DNA of 64,000 nt from SB11 sp035906255 (GTDB taxonomy: Bacteria; Bacteroidota; Bacteroidia; UBA8524): NCBI GenBank assembly GCA_035906255.1, contig JAMIFM010000037.1, positions 310,001 through 374,000 of the forward strand. Direction: 5' to 3'. The notes below the pieces were generated by a model, which ran no database searches, was not told the DNA's origin, and worked only from the letters and a program-made list of their open reading frames with translations. Each line of letters opens with the position of its first letter. The stretch's first letter is position 1. Positions 8,818 through 17,900 of this stretch are shown piece by piece. The position numbers and the translations under genes were made by a program.

Positions 8818-9605
8818 ACAATACTATTATTAGTTAAAGGAATAGTAACCGTGCAGGCAAAACCCTCACCCGGTGCCGAAGCAAAGTTAACTTCCCCGTT
8901 CATTACTATCGCCCGGCTTTCAATATTCTTTAGCCCTATGCCTCTGCTGCTTATCAATTCAGTCCCAACACCGTCATCCTTATACGTAAGCACAAGAGTA
9001 TTGTTTTCACTGTTAATATGAAGTCGTATGGTTTTCGCTTTCGCATATTTAATGCAATTAGAGCTAAGCTCCTGCACAATTCGGTACAAAGCAAGAGTAG
9101 CAGAAGGGGGTAGGGTTTCAAGTTCGGCAGTGTTTTCAAAATCCACCTCAATGCCTGATACCGAAGTTAAACGGTCAAAATAATTCTCAATTGTTTGTTC
9201 CAAGCCCAGCAACTCCAATTCAAAAGGAACGATATTGTGCGATATGCGCCGTACACTGTCAATACCTGATTGTATCAGGTTTTTGCCCGTTTGCAGGTGT
9301 TGAATGTTTAAATCACTTTCGTTGCTTAACTGGTTGATAGATAGAGATAGAGTTGAAAAAATGCTGCCAATCTCATCGTGTACATCTTTAGCAATCTGCA
9401 TCCGTTCGGCTTCTGCCGATTCGATACTTATTTGCAACAATTCTTTTTTGTGCTGTGCATCCAGCCGCAGCAACTCTTGTTGCTTAAAATACAAACGTTT
9501 TTGGTAGCGAAGAACGGCAAGAATAAAGCCACCTGTAATAATTACAAATGCCAGCATTACGGTAATAATGCCAAAGTAAAACTTTATTTGGTTCTCGCTT
9601 TCCAT
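8814..9605 (-). CDS. Sensor histidine kinase, HisKA_3 (NarX/DesK) type
   Basis: 263 residues when started at the internal ATG giving 'MESENQIKFYF'; a longer reading exists but would extend well into the upstream gene. One transmembrane segment (about 10-32), a short coiled stretch, then the dimerisation helix with phospho-acceptor His76 (AKDVHDEIGS) and a GHKL ATPase domain (N-box 'ELSSNCIKYA', G1 'KDDGVG', G2 'RGIGLKNI'). There is no extracytoplasmic sensor domain, so the signal is probably received through the membrane or from the upstream membrane protein, whose 3' end overlaps this start by 22 bases. Confidence 0.92.
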   Translation of the reverse strand: MESENQIKFYFGIITVMLAFVIITGGFILAVLRYQKRLYFKQQELLRLDAQHKKELLQISIESAEAERMQIAKDVHDEIGSIFSTLSLSINQLSNESDLNIQHLQTGKNLIQSGIDSVRRISHNIVPFELELLGLEQTIENYFDRLTSVSGIEVDFENTAELETLPPSATLALYRIVQELSSNCIKYAKAKTIRLHINSENNTLVLTYKDDGVGTELISSRGIGLKNIESRAIVMNGEVNFASAPGEGFACTVTIPLTNNSIV

Positions 9606-10231
9606 AGGCCTACGGCAATCAGTATATATAGTTGCACTGCCAAAATAGTGTGTATTGTCCAAACATTAATGCGGTGCGATACGGTCATTTGCTCAACATA
9701 ACTGCTATACGAAAACATAGCTATTGAACCTGCAAAATAGATTAAAAAACCGCTGTTTATATAGTTAATCGCACGGCTTAATTGACGGGTCTTTTCGTCC
9801 TCAGCCACAATTTTCACAAACCAACTGATGCTTAAAAATATAAATATCAGTGCCTCTAATGAACGTCCGTACGTGTTAAAGGTATAAATATGCTCAATAT
9901 AAAACGAGTCAATAAGGGCAAATGCAGGAAAAGCTACCGCAAGAACTGCAAAAGCACCTCGTGGTATAAAATCGCTTAAAATCACACTGTAAAACCAAAG
10001 CAGCAGTAAATACTCAATAATAGTATAAACGTGTAATATGGGATAATTATTTATCCGTTGTTTCCAAAAGGCAAACGATGCTGCTTGTGTAACAGATGCC
10101 AGAATAAGGTAATAAAAAATTATTTTTAAATGCAGGGGGTATTGTTTTACCCCCACTATTGCCAACAGCAGGGGTAATAACAAAATAAGAGTTGCATATT
10201 CAAAAAAAATACTTCGTAGTTGTTCAAGCAT
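9584..10231 (-). CDS. Polytopic membrane protein in the kinase operon
   Basis: 215 residues from the ATG giving 'MLEQLRSIFFEY'; an upstream in-frame start exists but would add a proline-rich, poorly supported tail. Six to seven hydrophobic segments (for example YATLILLLPLLLAIV, IIEYLLLLWFYSVIL, GAFAVLAVAFPAFALI, LIFIFLSISWFVKIV, IHTILAVQLYILIAVGLW). No catalytic motif seen. Overlap with the kinase gene and common orientation indicate one operon, so it may sense or transmit the stimulus for the kinase. I do not recognise a named family with confidence. Confidence 0.8.
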   Translation of the reverse strand: MLEQLRSIFFEYATLILLLPLLLAIVGVKQYPLHLKIIFYYLILASVTQAASFAFWKQRINNYPILHVYTIIEYLLLLWFYSVILSDFIPRGAFAVLAVAFPAFALIDSFYIEHIYTFNTYGRSLEALIFIFLSISWFVKIVAEDEKTRQLSRAINYINSGFLIYFAGSIAMFSYSSYVEQMTVSHRINVWTIHTILAVQLYILIAVGLWKARTK

Positions 10232-10268
10232 AACAACGGTTTGCAATGATAATAGTAAAGAAAAAATA

Positions 10269-10760
10269 TTATAAATCCATAATCCCTTTACCCGGGTCGG
10301 CACAGGTAGTGGGGCAGGGGTACGAGAAATCAAAAATACTTTCTACCAATGTAGGCGGTTTAGAGTGTGCAGATGGTAGAGCGATAATATCATCGCCGCC
10401 AACGTTTTCATTGGGGGCAAAATCTGAAACACCTACGGCTACCAAACAACTGTATGGAGGCTCGGGCACAGCAGTATTTACCACCTTGCCAAGGTAAAAA
10501 CGGATACCGTTTATAGGGGTGCCCAAAGGCGGTGTACTGGTGTTATACACTGCTATGCGACCCATAAGGTCCGTTAAATCTGCTAAATCAAAAGTAAATG
10601 CGTGAATATCTAATACAGGTGAGTTGTGCAAAGGCGGATTTTGTAACAAAGCGTTTTTAATCATTGTTTGGTCGGCTTGCCAATTGGTAATCCGTTCTTG
10701 TGCATCGGCCAGCGAAATAGTAAATCGGCTGCCGTCTTCAAGTTTTGTGTTTGTTGTCAT
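10269..10760 (-). CDS. Leaderless protein of unknown function, paralogue A (YPCPTTCADPG tail)
   Basis: 163 residues with no signal peptide or membrane segment. It aligns over its whole length with the next gene: an N-terminal 'FTISLADAQERITNW' helix, a middle 'FTFDLADLTDLMGRI' helix, a strand 'INGIRFYLG', and a closely conserved C-terminus 'FDFSYPCPTTCADPG' followed by a short '..IMD' end. The paired cysteines near the tail could bind metal or be thiol-reactive. The two copies are tandem, on the same strand, 715 bases apart at their starts. No known family recognised. Confidence 0.8.
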   Translation of the reverse strand: MTTNTKLEDGSRFTISLADAQERITNWQADQTMIKNALLQNPPLHNSPVLDIHAFTFDLADLTDLMGRIAVYNTSTPPLGTPINGIRFYLGKVVNTAVPEPPYSCLVAVGVSDFAPNENVGGDDIIALPSAHSKPPTLVESIFDFSYPCPTTCADPGKGIMDL

Positions 10761-10981
10761 GGTGTTTAGTTTTAATGTGATAATAGCTGCAAAAAATCAA
10801 ATGTATATAAAATGTATTTTTTAGAGGTTAACAACAAAAGAGTATAATAACAATGATTAATTGAGTATTAATACGGCAATCTTGTGTAGCAATTTGCAAT
10901 GTAAACTTAATAATAAACAAAACGTGGCACTATAAGCAAACAGCGGAGCAATACAATGCCCCCTTTTGGGTAGTAAATGGG

Positions 10982-11476
10982 TTAATCCATAATACTTTGG
11001 CCGGGATCGGCACAAGTAGTGGGGCAGGGGTATGAAAAATCGTAGATGCTTGTTTCAGTTATAGGTTGGGCGTTTACAACAGGTAAGTTAGTTACATCCG
11101 CACCGCCAAAACCGGGAGCGTTGCAATCTGTTACGGCAACCCCTATTAAGCAAGCACTGTTAGCCTCTGAATCATTTACCCCTAAGTAAAACCTTACAGC
11201 GTTTATAGGGTTAGCGGCTAATGTAGTTTCGGCCAAGTGCAGTATTGCAGTGCTGGCGGGATTATTGTATTTGTATATCCGCTCAAACAGTTGGCAAAGG
11301 TCTTGCAACTTAAATGTAAATGAATTGATTGACAAAACAGGAGAATACTCTAAGCCCGCCGGTTGTGGTGCAGTGGGATTTTGCAACGCATTCATAATGC
11401 TACCCTGATTGTCTTTCCAGATAGTGTAACGTTCTTGAGCTTCAGTTTGTGAGATAGTAAAGTTAGGAGCAGGCAT
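10982..11476 (-). CDS. Leaderless protein of unknown function, paralogue B (YPCPTTCADPG tail)
   Basis: 164 residues from the ATG giving 'MPAPNFTIS', chosen because it aligns with the paralogue; a further start 24 bases upstream is possible. Shares 'FTIS..EAQER..W', 'SFTFKLQDL...FERI', 'NAVRFYLG' and the tail 'YDFSYPCPTTCADPG' with paralogue A. It also has extra cysteines (DCNAPG, SACLIG). No leader, no membrane segment. A 22-bp palindrome with core AAACAGATA-N4-TATCTGTTT lies about 130 bases upstream and recurs upstream of the GH64-like gene, suggesting shared control. Function unknown. Confidence 0.8.
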   Translation of the reverse strand: MPAPNFTISQTEAQERYTIWKDNQGSIMNALQNPTAPQPAGLEYSPVLSINSFTFKLQDLCQLFERIYKYNNPASTAILHLAETTLAANPINAVRFYLGVNDSEANSACLIGVAVTDCNAPGFGGADVTNLPVVNAQPITETSIYDFSYPCPTTCADPGQSIMD

Positions 11477-11597
11477 AAAAGTATTTTTAAAGTGAAACAA
11501 TAGTTTAACCGTAAATGTAGAGTGCAGTCAGCACCTAATCATAAGGTTTTAACAGCAAACTAAGTCATTAAAAAGATACGCCGCGCGGTACATAATG

Positions 11598-11641
11598 ACG
11601 GATTTAGGAAACAGATAAAAATATCTGTTTCCTAAATCCGT
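11598..11641. repeat. Perfect 20-bp inverted repeat with AAACAGATA/TATCTGTTT core
   Basis: Arms of 20 bases separated by AAAA. The inner 9 bp of each arm (AAACAGATA and TATCTGTTT) are identical to those of a second palindrome at 14769-14790. It lies between the S10 peptidase stop and paralogue B, so it could be an operator, or a transcript-end hairpin for the peptidase gene; no T-run follows on the minus strand. Confidence 0.65.
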
Positions 11642-11665
11642 ACAAAACAGTTATGCGTATAAATA

Positions 11666-12907
11666 TTATGCCTTTAACTTAGAAAGGATAATATCAATTA
11701 GTTTAGGTTGGTCAAGCACTGCCAAGTGGCCGGCACTTAATACCTTTAGCCAGCTCAGTTGCCCGCCGTCTTGCATAAAGCCCAATACTCGCCCCGTTGT
11801 ACCGTCTTTCCACTGTGTTGTTTTGGCCGTCTTAAAAGGGGTTGCAGCCTCACTTTTAAGTTTTGCAAGCCATGCCCCCGTGCCTATAAAATTACAATCT
11901 TTTGCATCATTCAATCCTGAGATAACCATCACGGTAACTCCGGCATTCAAAAGGTTTTCAACCGTAGGCAGGTAAGAGTCGTTTGCAGACGGCGCATAAT
12001 TATCAGAAACTGCTTTAGACCATGAATCCGTTACAAGTGCCTTTGAGGTGATATGCAAAGCACCTCTCACATCGGGCTGGTTCAGGTAGGTGATTACAGG
12101 GTCAAAATCAGGGTCACCAGCCTCCTCAATATTAGCCATATAACACCCGCAAATGGCTTCAATAGCCGCATTTATTGCAGGCAAACCTGTGGTTGGGTCA
12201 AGTCCTTGGTATTTTTTATCCAGTTCGGCCTTTTCGCTCTCCGTTATCAACCCGTGTGTTACTGCATAGTTAGTGTCTTGCTCCATTTGGGTAACAGGAT
12301 CAACCCACGCATCCAACAACACAACACCGGCCAGCTTAATATTGCTGTATCCCTTTGCATTACCGTCTAAAATAGCTTGGGCAAGCAGGGGCAAATAAGT
12401 GCCCGCATACGACTCTCCCGCCAAAATAATCGGGTTCTTCTCAATTTCAGGATGTTTGGCAATAAAATTCAGCAAGGCTTGGTAATATTGTGCCGTGCCC
12501 ATTTCAGGCGTATTAGGAATATTATCAGCATCGTTTGCAAAAGATACGGTTACACTTAGCGGTTGCTCAAACATCATAAAGTTGGCGTAATTATTCCAAC
12601 CCTCTTTGCGCGAAGAAATAATAGGAGAGCTTTTTGTTCCCGTAACCGTGTAAGGGCCGTTTTCTAAAAAGAACCCCCAAAAACTGCTTGAGCCGGGCCC
12701 GCCGTTGCTCCATATAATGGTAGGGGTTTCAGCAAAATTTTGCTGGCCTGCAAACCAATAAAAAAGGTTTTCGTCGCATTTGTCGGCTCCGTTATTGCCT
12801 GTTACCCCACGAACCGAAGAGTATCCTGTAAACTGGATGCCTTCAACGTTTCCGAAACCGGGTAGATTAATCAATTGGTCGTCAGTAAGTGCAACTGGTG
12901 TATTCAT
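11666..12907 (-). CDS. Serine carboxypeptidase-like protein, peptidase family S10
   Basis: 413 residues. The S10 signature is clear: 'WSNGGPGSSSFWGFFLENGPY' region (residues 66-86), nucleophile Ser166 in GESYAGTYLP, an acid at Asp334 or Asp337 (SGLNDAKDCNF) and base His394 (SAGHLAVLDQP). Family members release C-terminal amino acids at acidic pH and are chiefly eukaryotic vacuolar or secreted enzymes. Here there is no signal peptide and no T9SS tail: the protein starts directly with 'MNTPVALTDDQLINLPG'. It sits among other leaderless genes on the same strand but with its own long upstream region. Cytoplasmic localisation would be unusual for this chemistry, so unconventional export is possible. 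Confidence 0.9.
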   Translation of the reverse strand: MNTPVALTDDQLINLPGFGNVEGIQFTGYSSVRGVTGNNGADKCDENLFYWFAGQQNFAETPTIIWSNGGPGSSSFWGFFLENGPYTVTGTKSSPIISSRKEGWNNYANFMMFEQPLSVTVSFANDADNIPNTPEMGTAQYYQALLNFIAKHPEIEKNPIILAGESYAGTYLPLLAQAILDGNAKGYSNIKLAGVVLLDAWVDPVTQMEQDTNYAVTHGLITESEKAELDKKYQGLDPTTGLPAINAAIEAICGCYMANIEEAGDPDFDPVITYLNQPDVRGALHITSKALVTDSWSKAVSDNYAPSANDSYLPTVENLLNAGVTVMVISGLNDAKDCNFIGTGAWLAKLKSEAATPFKTAKTTQWKDGTTGRVLGFMQDGGQLSWLKVLSAGHLAVLDQPKLIDIILSKLKA

Positions 12908-12989
12908 AGTATGATGTATAGTTGTTTAGAGAGTGAATCAAACTTATACAATTTATAGCATACAATTACGTAGAAAATGTATCAAAATG

Positions 12990-13023
12990 AAAAGAGCCGC
13001 TCCATTACTGAGGCGGCTCTTTT
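12990..13023 (-). terminator. Rho-independent terminator of the GH64-like gene
   Basis: Stem AAAAGAGCCGC / GCGGCTCTTTT with a 12-base loop, about 20 bases beyond the stop codon. Confidence 0.8.
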
Positions 13024-13043
13024 AAAATCTATCAACAAAATAA

Positions 13044-14672
13044 TCAAAGTTTGCTTGCTTCTTGCAAAGGGCCTAAGAAAATACCCAATGTGAGTGAGTT
13101 ATTACTGTTAAAGGTTGCGGTAATATCGTTTGAATACCCCCCTTGGTCGTCGTACGCATACCCGTAACCAATATTATTTAATAAAGGTGCTGTAGCGGTG
13201 CCCAAGCCATTGTGTAAATAGCCTGAGTATATGTTTGAATAGCTTGCTGCATTGCTTGTGGGCGTAGGGTAAAATGTACCGCAAATAAACTGACAAGTGT
13301 TTACGGGTAGCAGATTATCTACATAGCTGGTAAAAATTATCTGTACAGGATTATTACCTACAGTGTTTGCTGAAATTATGGTAGTAGGTTGGGCGGCTAC
13401 TTGTTTAATAAGGTTCATACCCGGGGCAAAAACTGCACCGCTTGGCAAACCCGAAGTAATGCTTACTTGGTTGTTTTGAATATCAGCGGCAGAAAATCCT
13501 GCGTTAAATTGTATTAGGTTTCCCGTAGCAGGTGAAAGTCCCCTGTTTAGCAAGCTCACCACTTGGTTTTCTAAATTACCCAAAAGAGTAGAGTTTGAAA
13601 CTCCGGTTTGAAATGCCGAATCAGCAAATGCACCTGCACAGCCCATTGCCATTGCTGTTGCAGGCATGGCAGCATCAAGGTTACCGGTCCACCAGCTTGG
13701 CGGAGGTGAAAGTGTAACACCTGTGGTTAAAGCACCTGAACCGGGAAAAGCTGTGCAATTAGTAGTAAAATAAGGGTAGTAAATATTTAGCAACTCACCG
13801 CCGCAGTTAAACTGCAATACGTTGTAGGTAGAGGTACCCCCTGTGGTATCGGTTTGGCTTACTGTGGTTACCTGTCCTGTGTAATAATTAAGGCTCACAG
13901 GGTCTTGCAGTGTAAGTGTATTAGTAATGTAGTAATTAAAGAACTGGTAGATAGCCGTATCTAAAAATGTTGCAAGAGCGTTGGGTGCTGTTCCGGTTTG
14001 GAAATCGTTAATCAAATGGAAAGGGGCTACAAACCTATTTACCGAACCACTGTTCCACCCGCATACATTAAATGGAGCGAAGGCGGTATTGGCAATATTG
14101 CTTGTAAAATTGCTGATAATGGTTTCAAGCGATAGCCAAGGCATAATGCCGATTACATTGGGAAAGCCATTGGTGGCCGAGGGTGCAAACGAGATGGTTG
14201 GCGGGAATTGTAAACCGTTTTCAACGGGGTTTACAAACAAGGTAATGGGAATACCCAACGAATCTACCTGCGATGTATCAATGTTTGCATTGCCAACGGT
14301 AGAGCCTGCTGTGGGGGTAACGGCCAGTTCCACAAAGTCAAACACATAATCCTCCAATACGGTGGGCTGCACAATACCACCGGTTGAGTTTTTTGATAAT
14401 GCCGAGTCGGATGCAGCAAACCATACCCTACCACCCGTCATTCCGTTAGCAGTGTTCAGGTAAAAATAATGCAAGCCGTTGCTGTTGGTAGGTAAATCAT
14501 GCATTTTAATGCAACAGGCTGATGAGTTAATGGCAGCCGTCCAGCTGTTATCCGTATCTACTTTATAAAAATTATTATTACCATCGGTAATATATACAAA
14601 CAAAGTATCATTGGCGATACCGGTGTTGTTAGAGATAAGCACCTCAACAACGTTTTGCAATGTGGTGGTCAT
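13044..14672 (-). CDS. GH64-like beta-1,3-glucanase (thaumatin-like fold)
   Basis: 542 residues. The order of motifs follows glycoside hydrolase family 64: a first beta domain with 'LFVYITDGN', 'GRVWFAAS' and 'GGIVQPTV', then 'VFDFVEL' and 'DTSQVDSLGIPITLF', and near the end 'YGYAYDDQGGYSND' and 'NNSLTLGIFLGPL'. In GH64 the catalytic Glu and Asp sit in the 'F.E' and 'TQVD' motifs, 16 residues apart; here they would be Glu115 and Asp137, 22 apart, so a six-residue insertion separates them. The enzyme would release pentasaccharides from laminarin-type glucan. There is no signal peptide (MTTTLQNVVEVLISNN), unlike secreted glucanases. A conserved palindrome lies about 97 bases upstream. Confidence 0.75.
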   Translation of the reverse strand: MTTTLQNVVEVLISNNTGIANDTLFVYITDGNNNFYKVDTDNSWTAAINSSACCIKMHDLPTNSNGLHYFYLNTANGMTGGRVWFAASDSALSKNSTGGIVQPTVLEDYVFDFVELAVTPTAGSTVGNANIDTSQVDSLGIPITLFVNPVENGLQFPPTISFAPSATNGFPNVIGIMPWLSLETIISNFTSNIANTAFAPFNVCGWNSGSVNRFVAPFHLINDFQTGTAPNALATFLDTAIYQFFNYYITNTLTLQDPVSLNYYTGQVTTVSQTDTTGGTSTYNVLQFNCGGELLNIYYPYFTTNCTAFPGSGALTTGVTLSPPPSWWTGNLDAAMPATAMAMGCAGAFADSAFQTGVSNSTLLGNLENQVVSLLNRGLSPATGNLIQFNAGFSAADIQNNQVSITSGLPSGAVFAPGMNLIKQVAAQPTTIISANTVGNNPVQIIFTSYVDNLLPVNTCQFICGTFYPTPTSNAASYSNIYSGYLHNGLGTATAPLLNNIGYGYAYDDQGGYSNDITATFNSNNSLTLGIFLGPLQEASKL

Positions 14673-14994
14673 ACAAATAAATAGTTTTAAAGATTAGTGT
14701 TAATTATTACATATGCAATATCAGTGATAAATGCCTGTATTATTTTAAATAAAGTTGATGGATTTGTAAAACAGATAGAAATATCTGTTTACATATTAAT
14801 TTATCGAAAAGGGGCCCGTTGAATTTTCTGTGGTTAATTATGCTTTAGTATTGTAATAGTGATGGTTGTGCTGTATCGGTTGGGTGTTGTTGTTAGTTTA
14901 ATTGGTTTATATACAGTTGTTTAATATGTTTTTTTAATGGAGTACAACCCTTTTAAAAAGGTGGGCGTATTTCAATACAAAAGCAACCTATTTT
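14673..14994. other. Divergent intergenic region between the glucanase-like and PKD genes
   Basis: AT-rich, 322 bases. Its only clear structure is the palindrome at 14765-14793. It must contain promoters for both flanking genes, but no clean TAnnTTTG element was found for either. Confidence 0.6.
14765..14793. repeat. Second copy of the AAACAGATA-N4-TATCTGTTT palindrome
   Basis: The inner 22 bases match the palindrome at 11609-11630 except for one loop base (GAAA instead of AAAA). The outer flanks differ, TGTA and TACA with one bulged base. Likely a protein-binding site upstream of the GH64-like gene. Confidence 0.6.
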
Positions 14995-17900
14995 ATGAAA
15001 AGAATTCTATACACCGTAGTTTTTCTCTTGCTGTTAATTGCGAAAGCTGATGCTCAATTCTCATTTAACATAGCAGGGTTTGTTGATGATACGGCAAAAA
15101 ACCGTAAAATATTCATCCTTTACAGTGCAACCAATTGCATAAGGTATGATACTGCCAAAACCGTATCGGGCGGGTATTTCCAGAAAACACTCACCATTCC
15201 TTCCGGCTGTAAATTTGGCCTCATTCGTGTAAAAATGGTAAATTGTAACTCAGATACATTATACCAATACAGCTACTACGATACCTCAAGCCAAAGTACA
15301 GATACAGCGGTACACAATTTTAAATATTGTGACACCTGCGGTTATATCTCTGCTAATTTTTCACGGACGGTTAATTCCGGTCTTACGGTCAAGTTTGCTA
15401 ATTATTCGTACGGAGCCAATAAATACATTTGGTCGTTTGGCGATGCCACTTCCTCAACAGCAGGAGCCCCCACAAAAACCTATGCAAGCGTGGGTAACTA
15501 TCAAGTATGCCTTGTGGCCGTTGATAGTGTGAAGGGTTGTGAGGATACCACGTGTAAGTTTGTAAATGTGCAGAATCCGTGTGCTAACTTCGATGCTGAT
15601 TTTTCGTTTTCCGTGTCCTCGCTCACCGTTACATTTACCAATCTCTCCTCATCAAATGCCAACAAATTCTCATGGAATTATGGGGATAGTTCAGCACCAT
15701 CAAGTATAAAAGACCCCACTCGTATATATACAAACTACAAAAACCGTTTAGTGTGTCTTATTGCACGCGATACTATTAATAATTGTGCCGATACGGTTTG
15801 TAAAACCGTAACTTTTGTAAACCCCTGTACAGGTGTGTTTGCTTACTTTAAAGACTCAGTTAATAAGGCTACCAAAACAGTAAAATTCACTGATTCATCA
15901 TGGTGGGGGGCTAATAAATACTACTGGGATTTTGGCAACGGCGATACCTCATCAGCTAAAAATCCTGTACATACCTATGGATCATACGGTACCTATACGG
16001 TGTGCCTTATAGCCAAAGACACCACTAGCGGGGGCTGCTCTGATACCATTTGCAGGAATATTAATGTGTTTGCTACTTGTACAGGTTTTACAGCCAACTT
16101 TACCATAGACAGCACGGTAACAACCTGGTTATTTTTTGCAAACAGGTCATCAGCAAATGCTAATAAGTTTATGTGGGATTTTGGAGACGGTAATACATCA
16201 AACGCTAAGCATACGCCACACACCTATGCTTCACCGGGGATTTACAATATTTGCCTTATTGCTCAAGATACCATTAGCGGTTGTGCAGATACAGTGTGCC
16301 ACGATACTCTTGTTACTAACTACAAGTGCAACGGTTTTGCAGCCAGCTTTTCTACATCGTATTATAAACTCAATGTTACTGTAACCAACACTTCTCCTGT
16401 ATGGGCTGATAAGTTTTATTGGGATTTTGGTGACGGGTACACAACAACGGTTAAAAACCCCGGAACCCATACATACAGTTCACCCGGTTCTTACCTTGTA
16501 ACCCTTGCTGTTAAAGATACCCTTTTAGGCTGTATTGATACTATACGGAAGACACTTAATATAGTAGGTTGCGGTAGTTATACTGCAAACTTTACCAACC
16601 GTATTGTAGGCGATACGATGCGCTTTACAAACACTACCACCGCACCGGGAAGCGGGTTTACCGCAAGTTATTACTGGATGTTTGGCGACGGTAATACATC
16701 AACGCAGGCAAACCCCAAGCACAAGTATTCTACATACGGAGTGTATAATGTTTGTATGGTGGCCCAAACCAGTAACGGGTGCGTAGATACTGTATGCAAT
16801 ACGGTAGTGTATTCAAGGCCAGCTTGTTCAACCTTTGTTGCCAACTTCTTCCCGTCATTAGAGTACAACGCAGTTACCGGTTTCGTAAATATTTCTGACA
16901 CCAAAGCCGATTTATTCTACTGGACTTTTGGCGACGGTAATACATCAACCGCCAAAAACCCTGTGAACAACTACGCTGCTCCCGGCACCTACAATGTTTG
17001 TCTGGTAGCCATTGATACAGCATGGTATTGTTACGATACGCTTTGCAGAAGTGTAACTGTAACCCGCTGCAGGGGCTTCTATTCAAACTTTGTTTATAAC
17101 ACTTCTGCCAGCTACAACACTGTGTTTAAAGACTCTTCAGCAACCTACGCCAATAAGTTTACTTGGGACTTTGGTGATGGCAATACATCAACCGCTGAAA
17201 ACCCCATGCACCAATACGCTGCTGCCGGCACTTATAACGTTTGCCTGATTGCCACTGACACAACCACGGGTTGTACAGATACAATGTGCAAAAACGTTAC
17301 AATATCAAACTGCTCAACCGTTTCGGCAGGGTTTACCTATAAAGATACCTGCCTTATCGGTAAATACACCAACATATCCACCGGAGCCAACAGGTTTCAT
17401 TGGGATTTTGGCAACGGTAACACACTAACTACTATATACAAGGCCCAACATCATAATAACTATGGTGCTCCGGGAACGTATAACGTATGCTTGGTAGCCG
17501 AAGACACAATAAGCGGTTGTGTTGATACCACCTGCATAAACGGTATTACGATAAGCAGGGGTATATCGGGTTTTGTACTTCGTGATTCATCGGTTTTTGC
17601 CGATACGGGAATAGTATATCTGATACAGGTAACGATAGATACCATAACAGGTGATACCATACTAACTGCTATCGACTCTACCTACCTTGTTCCTTTTGAG
17701 GGATATACATTCAGTAATGTTGCCACAGGCAATTACCATATAAAAGCAGCCCTATTACCAACTGCAAGTTTTTATGCCAACAGGATACCCACCTACCATG
17801 GCAATGTTACCCAATGGCGCGATGCCTCAGTAGTTAATGTAAGCACCAGTTGCACCAACGCCGATATTATCTTAATCACAGGGTCAAACCCCGGAGGGTT

